64,000 nt of DNA, taken from the NCBI GenBank assembly GCA_947581825.1, contig CANPVP010000002.1, forward strand, positions 1-64,000. The letters run 5' to 3'. The position numbers and the translations under genes were made by a program. This DNA comes from an uncultured Clostridia bacterium. GTDB lineage: Bacteria; Bacillota; Clostridia; TANB77; CAG-508. Below, in pieces: positions 57,612 to 64,000 of the stretch (positions are counted from its first letter, which is position 1; the number at the start of each line of letters is the position of its first letter). The notes below the pieces were generated by a model. That model saw only the letters and a program-made list of their open reading frames with translations, searched no databases and was not told where the DNA came from.

Positions 57612-59156
57612 ATGATTAATGAAGAAAAAATTATTGTTATGGATTTTGGAGGACAATATAATCAATTAATCGCAAGAAGAGTTAGAGAAAACAATATATA
57701 CTGTGAAATAGTATCATATGATACACCAATCGAAAAATTAAAAGAAATGAAGCCTACAGGAATAATATTTACAGGAGGACCAGATGTAGTATATCAAAAA
57801 GATGCTCCTATATGTGATAAACAAGTATTAGAATTAGGAATTCCAGTATTAGGTATTTGTTATGGAGCTCAATTAATCGCTTACTTAAAAGATGGACTTG
57901 TTGAAAAAGCAAGTACAAGAGAATATGGAAGAACAGAAATAGAATATAATACAGAGTCATTATTATTTAAAGATATGAAATCAAAAAGTATTTGTTGGAT
58001 GAGTCATACATATCAAATAACAAAATTACCAGAAGGATTCAAAGGAATCGCAAGTACAGAAAATTGTAAAATTGCAGCAATGGAATCAGAAAACGAAAAA
58101 TTGTATGCGGTTCAATTCCATCCAGAAGTTTTACATACAGAACAAGGAACAAAGATTTTATCAAACTTCCTTTTCAATGTATGTAAATGTGAAGGAAACT
58201 GGAAAATGGATACTTTCTTTGAAAAAGCTGTAAAAGAAATAAGAGAAGAAGTAAAAGATGGAAAAGTTCTATGTGCTCTTTCAGGCGGAGTAGATTCATC
58301 TGTTGCAGCAGTATTATTATCAAAGGCTATAGGAAAACAATTAACTTGTGTTTTTGTAGATCATGGACTTCTTAGAAAAAATGAAGGCGATGAAGTAGAA
58401 GCAGTTTTTGGAAATAATGGTTTATATGATTTAAACTTTATTAGAATAAACGCAAAAGACAGATTTTATGAGAAACTAAAAGGTGTGGAAGAACCAGAGA
58501 AAAAAAGAAAAATAATAGGTGAAGAATTTATTCGTGTATTTGAAGATGTTTCAAAAGAAATAGGAGCAGTAGATTACTTAGTACAAGGAACAATATATCC
58601 AGATGTAATTGAAAGTGGATTAGCAAAATCAGCAGTTATAAAAAGTCATCACAATGTAGGGGGATTACCTAGTGTTGTTAACTTCAAAAAAATTATAGAG
58701 CCACTACGTTTATTATTCAAAGATGAAGTAAGAAAGCTAGGTTTGGAAATGGGTTTACCAGACAATTTAGTATATAGACAACCATTCCCAGGACCAGGAC
58801 TTGCAATTAGAATAATAGGAGATATAACAGAAGAAAAAGTAAAAATAGTTCAAGATGCAGATTTTATATTTAGAGAAGAGATTGCAAAAGCAGGATTAGA
58901 TAAAAAAATAAATCAATATTTTGCAGCATTAACTAATATGCGTTCAGTAGGCTGCATGGGAGATGAGAGAACATACGACTATGCAGTAGCATTAAGAGCA
59001 GTTACAACAACAGACTTTATGACAGCAGAAGTAGCAAGAATACCACATGAAGTTATAGAGAAAGTAGCAAATAGAATAGTAAATGAAGTAAATGGAGTAA
59101 GTAGAGTTTTGTTCGATTATACAACTAAACCACCAGCAACCATAGAATTCGAATAA
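57612..59156 (+). CDS. guaA: GMP synthase (glutamine-hydrolysing)
   Basis: A 514-residue two-domain enzyme. Glutaminase domain: VLGICYGAQ with the nucleophile Cys and [12 protein letters not shown] pyrophosphatase domain: [12 protein letters not shown]. The C-terminal dimerisation part ends [11 protein letters not shown]. The 195-base gap upstream shows no purine riboswitch I could identify. Confidence 0.97.
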   Translation: MINEEKIIVMDFGGQYNQLIARRVRENNIYCEIVSYDTPIEKLKEMKPTGIIFTGGPDVVYQKDAPICDKQVLELGIPVLGICYGAQLIAYLKDGLVEKASTREYGRTEIEYNTESLLFKDMKSKSICWMSHTYQITKLPEGFKGIASTENCKIAAMESENEKLYAVQFHPEVLHTEQGTKILSNFLFNVCKCEGNWKMDTFFEKAVKEIREEVKDGKVLCALSGGVDSSVAAVLLSKAIGKQLTCVFVDHGLLRKNEGDEVEAVFGNNGLYDLNFIRINAKDRFYEKLKGVEEPEKKRKIIGEEFIRVFEDVSKEIGAVDYLVQGTIYPDVIESGLAKSAVIKSHHNVGGLPSVVNFKKIIEPLRLLFKDEVRKLGLEMGLPDNLVYRQPFPGPGLAIRIIGDITEEKVKIVQDADFIFREEIAKAGLDKKINQYFAALTNMRSVGCMGDERTYDYAVALRAVTTTDFMTAEVARIPHEVIEKVANRIVNEVNGVSRVLFDYTTKPPATIEFE

Positions 59157-59183
59157 ATAAAATAAAAAAAATTATAAAAACTC

Positions 59184-59212
59184 TTGACAAAGAATGTGGG
59201 ATAGTTTATAAT
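59184..59212 (+). promoter_or_regulatory. Consensus promoter of the tRNA cluster
   Basis: TTGACA (59184-59189), a 17-base spacer and TATAAT (59207-59212), 20 bases before the tRNA-Gly gene. Confidence 0.9.
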
Positions 59213-59232
59213 CTATACTTGTCAGGAGAAAT

Positions 59233-59306
59233 GCAGGTGTAGTTCAATGGTAGAACCCCAGCCTTCCAAGCTGGCTACGTGGGTTCGATTCCCACTACCT
59301 GCTCCA
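59233..59306 (+). tRNA. tRNA-Gly (anticodon TCC)
   Basis: Acceptor GCAGGTG/TACCTGC, anticodon loop CTTCCAA, T-loop GGTTCGATTCC and an encoded CCA. This tRNA normally reads GGN codons. It has a conventional seven-base anticodon loop, so this one is not an expanded four-base decoder. Confidence 0.97.
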
Positions 59307-59311
59307 TGCAA

Positions 59312-59344
59312 CAAGGGACCACTGACATTGAGAAATGTTAGTGG
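59312..59344 (+). terminator. Hairpin after tRNA-Gly
   Basis: CCACTGACATT and AATGTTAGTGG form a stem around GAGA, followed by TTTT. It may terminate part of the transcript or serve processing. Confidence 0.7.
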
Positions 59345-59368
59345 TTTTCTCTTTAATATATATTATAA

Positions 59369-59445
59369 GCGCCCTTAGCTCAGTTGGTCAGAGCAACCGG
59401 CTCATAACCGGTTGGTCCTAGGTTCGAATCCTAGAGGGCGCACCA
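59369..59445 (+). tRNA. tRNA-Met (anticodon CAT)
   Basis: Acceptor GCGCCCT/AGGGCGC, loop CTCATAA with anticodon CAT, encoded CCA. It lacks the C-A mismatch of initiator tRNA, so it is elongator Met; a lysidine-modified Ile tRNA cannot be excluded. Confidence 0.93.
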
Positions 59446-59456
59446 TTTACGTATAT

Positions 59457-59542
59457 GGGTAGGTGGCCGAGTGGTTAAAGGCGGCAGACTGTAAATCTGT
59501 TCTCATTTGAGTACGATGGTTCGAATCCATCCCTGCCCACCA
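59457..59542 (+). tRNA. tRNA-Tyr (anticodon GTA)
   Basis: Acceptor GGGTAGG/CCTGCCC, loop CTGTAAA with anticodon GTA, a long variable arm typical of class II bacterial tRNA-Tyr, encoded CCA. Confidence 0.96.
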
Positions 59543-59545
59543 AAA

Positions 59546-59580
59546 TAAAACCGTAGTTATTTTACGGTTTTATTTTTTTT
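59546..59580 (+). terminator. Terminator of the tRNA cluster
   Basis: AAAACCGTA and TACGGTTTT with a GTTATTT-type loop, followed by a long T-run. Confidence 0.9.
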
Positions 59581-59690
59581 CAGATAATATAACTAAACTG
59601 TTAGTAGAGTTAAAGAATTTGTATTGTAAAAATAAAAAACGTAGAATATAATATATGTAAATCACGAAAAAGTGAAAAATTATAAAAGGA

Positions 59691-61730
59691 ATGATAGGTA
59701 TGAAAAAAGCAATAATTATAATTAGTGTCGTACTAGCAATTGTTTTAATAGTATCAGGTGCAATAGGAATAGTAATTTATCAAAAAAATAAGAAAGAAGG
59801 AGAAGATAAGCCTGAAGAAGTATTAGAAGAATATATATCTTTGATTTCTAATAGAGAATATGAAAAAATGTATGAACTATTAGATAGTGAAAGTAAAGAA
59901 AAAATAAGTCAAGAAGACTTTATAACAAGAAACAAGAACATATATGAAGGAATAGAAGCAAATAATATAAATATAGAACTAAAAGAAGTTTCAAAAGACG
60001 CAAGTACAGCTAAAATACCATATAATATAAGTATGGATACTGTAGCTGGAAAAGTAGAGTTCGAAAATCAAATGGAATTAGTAAAAGAAAATAAAGAATA
60101 TCATATAAAATGGTCATCAAAATTAATATTTCCAAATTTAGAAGATACTGATAAAGTAAGAGTACATATTTTAGAGTCTGAAAGAGGTAATATCTATGAT
60201 AGAAATGATATTATGATAGGTGGAAAAGGAATAGTTTCATCAGTAGGACTAGTTCCAGGAAAGATGAATGAAGAGAATGAGAAAGATATAGAAAAAATCG
60301 CTAGTTTATTAGGAGTTTCAAAAGAATCAATTCAAAATAAATTATCAGCTTCATATGTAAAGGAGGATACTTTTGTTCCAATTAAGCAAATAAATAGTAA
60401 AGATACAGAATTAGAAAATAAATTATTAGAAATAAAAGGAATAAAAATTACTAATGAAGAATCTAGAGTGTATCCATATGGAGAAGTAACTTCACATTTG
60501 CTAGGCTATGTTCAAAATATTACTGCTGAGGATTTAGAAAAAAATAAGGATAAAGGATATACATCAACTAGCATTATTGGAAGGTCTGGAATAGAAAAGA
60601 TTTATGAAGATAAATTAAGAGGAAGAGATGGTGCCGAAATCTATATAACAGACGAAGACGGTCTAAGAAAAGAAACTATACAACAAAAAGACCGAGTAAA
60701 TGGAGAAGATATCAAACTTACAATAGATATAAACTTACAAAAGAAAGTTTATGACCAATTCAAAGAAGATAAAAGTGCACAAGTTGTAATGGATTATGAA
60801 ACAGGAGAATTATTAGCATTGGTAAGTACGCCAACATTTGATTCTAATGATTTTGTACTTGGAATGTCAGATATAAAATGGAAAGAATTGCAAAATGATG
60901 AAAACAAGCCATTGTATAATCGTTATCAAGCAACATGGGCACCAGGATCATCATTTAAACCATTAATTGCTGGAATTGGATTAACAACTAATAAAATAAA
61001 TCCAGAAGAGAACTTTGGCAATGTGGGCAAAGAATGGCAAAAAGATAGTAGTTGGGGAAATTATAAAGTAACAACAATGACTGCTTATGGAGATAATGTA
61101 AACTTAAGAAATGCTCTAATTCATTCAGATAATATATATTTTGCTAAAGCAGCCTTAAATATTGGTAGTGAAATATTAGAAGAACAATTAAAGAAAATTG
61201 GCTTCCATAAAGATTTAGATTTTAATTTAGGAGCAAAAAGTTCACAATATAGTAATAGTGAAAACATTGAAACTGAAATACAACTTGCAGATACTGGATA
61301 TGGTCAAGGTCAAGTTTTAGTTAATCCAATACATATGGCATCAATTTATTCAGCTTTTATGAATAAAGGAAATATGATAACCCCATATATAGAATATAAA
61401 GAAAATGCAAAAGCAACAATATTAGTAGAAAATGCTTTTTCAGAAGATGCATGTAAAAGAATAAATGAAGCCTTAATTCAAGTAGTAGAGCAAGGTACAG
61501 CAACAGCAGCTAAAATACCAGGATTAACTATTGCTGGAAAAACTGGAACAGCAGAAATCAAAGACTCAAAAGATGACAAAGAAGGAACAGAAATTGGATG
61601 GTTTAATTCATATATTATAGATGGAAAGAATAAAATATTAATGATTAGTATGGTTGAAGATGTAAAGAATAAAGATGGAAGTCATTACGCAGCAGAGAAA
61701 GTAAAGAATGTATATGAAAGTATAAAATAA
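59691..61730 (+). CDS. Class B penicillin-binding protein (PBP3/MecA-like)
   Basis: A 679-residue transpeptidase. Signal-anchor (residues 4-27), an NTF2-like MecA_N domain (about 40-140), the PBP dimerisation domain (RVHILESERGNIYDRND, about 160-320) and a transpeptidase domain with SSFK (SxxK, about 425), SDN (SxN, about 481) and KTGT (about 623). Length fits. It cross-links peptidoglycan outside the membrane. ATG 59691 follows AAAGGA. Confidence 0.93.
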   Translation: MIGMKKAIIIISVVLAIVLIVSGAIGIVIYQKNKKEGEDKPEEVLEEYISLISNREYEKMYELLDSESKEKISQEDFITRNKNIYEGIEANNINIELKEVSKDASTAKIPYNISMDTVAGKVEFENQMELVKENKEYHIKWSSKLIFPNLEDTDKVRVHILESERGNIYDRNDIMIGGKGIVSSVGLVPGKMNEENEKDIEKIASLLGVSKESIQNKLSASYVKEDTFVPIKQINSKDTELENKLLEIKGIKITNEESRVYPYGEVTSHLLGYVQNITAEDLEKNKDKGYTSTSIIGRSGIEKIYEDKLRGRDGAEIYITDEDGLRKETIQQKDRVNGEDIKLTIDINLQKKVYDQFKEDKSAQVVMDYETGELLALVSTPTFDSNDFVLGMSDIKWKELQNDENKPLYNRYQATWAPGSSFKPLIAGIGLTTNKINPEENFGNVGKEWQKDSSWGNYKVTTMTAYGDNVNLRNALIHSDNIYFAKAALNIGSEILEEQLKKIGFHKDLDFNLGAKSSQYSNSENIETEIQLADTGYGQGQVLVNPIHMASIYSAFMNKGNMITPYIEYKENAKATILVENAFSEDACKRINEALIQVVEQGTATAAKIPGLTIAGKTGTAEIKDSKDDKEGTEIGWFNSYIIDGKNKILMISMVEDVKNKDGSHYAAEKVKNVYESIK

Positions 61731-61867
61731 TATAGTGAATTAGATTTGTAATCAAAAATATAGATGCAATTTAAAAGATTATAAGAAATATATTTACAAA
61801 AATATAAAAAATGATTATAATCTATAATGTGAAATATAAATAAGAAGTTATTACCAATTTAACAAAA

Positions 61868-62012
61868 ATAAAAGGGAGTAGTTGCATCTATAAAAGTGTA
61901 TTTTTTAGATGTTTATGTAATTCGTCAGCACGTGTAAAAACCGGGTTACATACTTAAGAAAACAAGACTTTTATTGCATTTGCTATGCAATGAAAGTCTT
62001 TCGTTGCGTATA
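61868..62012 (+). ncRNA. yybP-ykoY-type manganese riboswitch
   Basis: The leader contains the class hallmarks: AAAGGGAGTAG (61871-61881), GTCAGCACG (61924-61932), CCGGGTTACATAC and CAAGACTT...AAGTCTT with a GC-poor hairpin (61963-62010). It sits directly before a P-type cation ATPase, a known context of Mn2+ export. The T-run after the last hairpin is weak, so the switch may act on translation or termination; the sequence does not settle it. The gap 61731-61867 is otherwise empty. Confidence 0.75.
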
Positions 62013-62046
62013 CATAATAAAAATTCAGAAAGGAGAAAAATAAAAA

Positions 62047-64000
62047 ATGAAATTTTATTTGGAAAGCAAAGAAGAAGTTTTAAAAGAAGTTAAGGCAACA
62101 GAAAATGGATTAACAGAACAAGAAGCAAAAAAAAGACAAGAGGCAAATGGAAAAAATAAACTTAAAGAAGCAGAAAAAGAAGGAATAATAAAGAAAATTA
62201 TAAGTTCACTAATGGATCCAATGATTATAATGTTGCTAGTGGCAGCAGGAATTTCAGCTGTAACAGCAATAATACAAAATGAAACTTTTACAGATGTATT
62301 TATAATACTTTTTGTTGTGGCAATTAATACAATATTAGGTTTGATTCAAGAAAGTAAAGCAGAAAGTGCAATCGATTCTTTAATGGAAATGACAGCGGCA
62401 ACTTCTAAAGTATTAAGAGATGGAAAATTAACACAAGTAAAGAGTGAAGATTTAGTTGTAGGTGATGTAATTGTATTAGAAGCCGGAGATGCAATCCCAG
62501 CAGACTGTAGAATTTTGGAAAGCTACAGTATGAAAGTAGAAGAAGCAGCTATTACTGGTGAATCAGTTCCAGTAAATAAAATAATGGATATAATAATGCT
62601 ACAAGAAAACTCATTAGATATAGCTTTAGGTGATAGAACAAACATGTTGTATAGTGGTAGTACAGTAGTTTATGGACGTGGTAAAGCAGTTGTTACTAGT
62701 ATAGGAATGGATACAGAAATGGGAAAAATAGCAAGTGCATTATCTACTGAAGAAAAAGAACAAACACCACTTCAAAAGAAAATGGCAGAATTATCAAAAG
62801 TATTAACTAAAATAGTTATTGCAATATGTGTTTTTGTATTTGTTTTCGGAATAATTAGAAGCGGAACATTTACAGGAAAAGTAGTATTAGATACATTCTT
62901 AATAGCAATAGCTTTAGCAGTAGCAGCAATTCCAGAAGGATTGCCTGCAGTTGTAACAATAGTATTATCTATAGGTGTAACAGCTATGGCAAAAAGACAG
63001 GCATTAATGAGAAAATTAACAGCAGTAGAAACTTTAGGTTGTACACAAATTATATGTTCAGATAAAACAGGAACATTAACACAAAATAAAATGACAGTAG
63101 TAGATCAATACACACCAGATAAAATGTTAATAGCAAAAGCAATGGCACTTTGTTCAGATGCGGAAATTCAAAAAGGTGATAAAGAATCAAAGGGAGAGCC
63201 AACAGAAGCAGCTTTAGTTAATTTTGCTAATAGTTTGAATTTACCAAAATATGAATTAGTTAAAGAATACCCTCGTATAGGTGAAGCACCATTTGATTCA
63301 GAAAGAAAAATGATGTCAACAGTACATAAATCAGAAAAAGAAGGAATTATTCAATATACAAAAGGTGCTTGTGAAATGCTTATAGAGAAATGTACAGCAT
63401 ACCTAAAAGGAAATGAAGTCGTTCCTATAACAGAAGAATTTAAACAAGAAATTAAAGTACAAATAAAAAACTTTGCAGATAAAGCATATCGTACTTTAGG
63501 TGCAGCATATAAAAAATACGATAAAGAACCAAAAGATTTTGAAATAGATACCTTAGAAAATGATTTGATTTTTATTGGTTTCGTTGGAATGATAGATCCA
63601 TGTAGACCAGAAGTGTATGAAGCAATAAAAGAATGTAGAACAGCAGGAATTCGTCCAGTAATGATTACAGGTGATCATAAAGATACCGCAGTGGCAATAG
63701 GAAAAGATTTAGGAATTGTAACAGATGCAAGTCAAGCAATGACAGGTCAAGATATAGAGAATTTATCAGATGAAGAATTAGTAGAAGCAGTAAAAAGATG
63801 TTCTATATTTGCACGTGTGCAACCAGAACATAAAACTCGTATAGTAAATGCTTTTAAGAGTCAAAACTTAATTACAGCTATGACTGGTGATGGAGTAAAT
63901 GATGCTCCTTCAATTAAAGCAGCAGATATTGGTGTAAGTATGGGAATAACAGGAACAGATGTAACAAAAGGAGCTTCAGATATGGTATTGGCTGATGATA
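62047..64000 (+). CDS. P-type cation-transporting ATPase (PMCA/SERCA type), 3' truncated by the window
   Basis: The first 651 residues of a P2-type ATPase. TGES (residue about 172) and the phosphorylated Asp in CSDKTGTLTQNK (about 338), KGACEML for nucleotide binding and TGDGVNDAPS (about 615) are present. Membrane helices M1-M4 flank the actuator domain; the PEGLP motif of M4 fits Ca2+/Mn2+ pumps. The manganese riboswitch before it favours manganese export. AAAGGAGAAAAA precedes ATG 62047. Confidence 0.92.
   Translation, partial: MKFYLESKEEVLKEVKATENGLTEQEAKKRQEANGKNKLKEAEKEGIIKKIISSLMDPMIIMLLVAAGISAVTAIIQNETFTDVFIILFVVAINTILGLIQESKAESAIDSLMEMTAATSKVLRDGKLTQVKSEDLVVGDVIVLEAGDAIPADCRILESYSMKVEEAAITGESVPVNKIMDIIMLQENSLDIALGDRTNMLYSGSTVVYGRGKAVVTSIGMDTEMGKIASALSTEEKEQTPLQKKMAELSKVLTKIVIAICVFVFVFGIIRSGTFTGKVVLDTFLIAIALAVAAIPEGLPAVVTIVLSIGVTAMAKRQALMRKLTAVETLGCTQIICSDKTGTLTQNKMTVVDQYTPDKMLIAKAMALCSDAEIQKGDKESKGEPTEAALVNFANSLNLPKYELVKEYPRIGEAPFDSERKMMSTVHKSEKEGIIQYTKGACEMLIEKCTAYLKGNEVVPITEEFKQEIKVQIKNFADKAYRTLGAAYKKYDKEPKDFEIDTLENDLIFIGFVGMIDPCRPEVYEAIKECRTAGIRPVMITGDHKDTAVAIGKDLGIVTDASQAMTGQDIENLSDEELVEAVKRCSIFARVQPEHKTRIVNAFKSQNLITAMTGDGVNDAPSIKAADIGVSMGITGTDVTKGASDMVLADD

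Overview
The window is AT-rich DNA from a spore-forming, probably anaerobic member of the Firmicutes (Clostridia). The evidence is spo0A, spoVT and cotJABC, the order rlmN-prpC-prkC-rsgA-rpe, the ireB-ruvX-DUF1292 cluster, LL-diaminopimelate aminotransferase (dapL) and a dockerin-bearing surface protein. I cannot name a genus or species.

Layout. 1-2400: end of an unknown gene, a mobilisation-gene relic, a lipoprotein and the cotJ spore-coat operon (minus strand). 2500-9300: dGTPase-like HD hydrolase, then rlmN, the PP2C phosphatase/PASTA kinase pair, rsgA and rpe. 9300-14810: WG-repeat protein, a PLP enzyme, a flavoprotein and a YigZ-family protein. 14845-15740: spo0A with a clear sigma-A promoter. 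15516-31890: a 16.4-kb integrative element inserted in the 3' part of spo0A. It carries its own copy of the last 225 bases, so spo0A stays intact, and the displaced original end lies at 31891-32115 with its terminator. The element holds two tyrosine recombinases, a primase/helicase module, a DNA methyltransferase, a bS6 paralogue, a ribbon-helix-helix protein and membrane or secreted proteins. 32200-64000: surface proteins (leucine-rich/dockerin; CAP/Fn3), recD2, comFC-like, purD, spoVT, a D,D-carboxypeptidase, acyl-CoA synthetase-like, pyrG, a CpaE-like protein with a long acidic repeat, a GAF/degenerate GGDEF protein, ireB, ruvX, pgi, dapF, dapL, HAD, guaA, three tRNAs, a PBP, and a yybP-ykoY-type riboswitch ahead of a P-type ATPase cut by the window end.

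Main discovery. Six genes look broken, but all nine of their frame breaks have the same form: an in-frame CGG codon where dropping the C (+1, so that GGN is read as glycine) restores the conserved protein exactly. The sites are four in the methyltransferase and one each in recombinase 2, a membrane protein, a small minus-strand gene, chromosomal recD2 and the chromosomal carboxypeptidase. I checked CGG triplets by eye on both strands. Roughly sixty others inside coding genes are all out of frame, and I found no in-frame CGG read as arginine, although CGA, CGT, CGC, AGA and AGG are used. The simplest reading is a genome-wide recoding in which CGG is unassigned and CGGN yields glycine with a +1 shift. 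A motif-specific sequencing error is the main alternative.

Other observations. The two spo0A ends differ only by synonymous changes. Three element genes share a leader in which the Shine-Dalgarno sequence pairs with an upstream CCTC motif. The methyltransferase has a consensus promoter, which argues against it being a dead gene.
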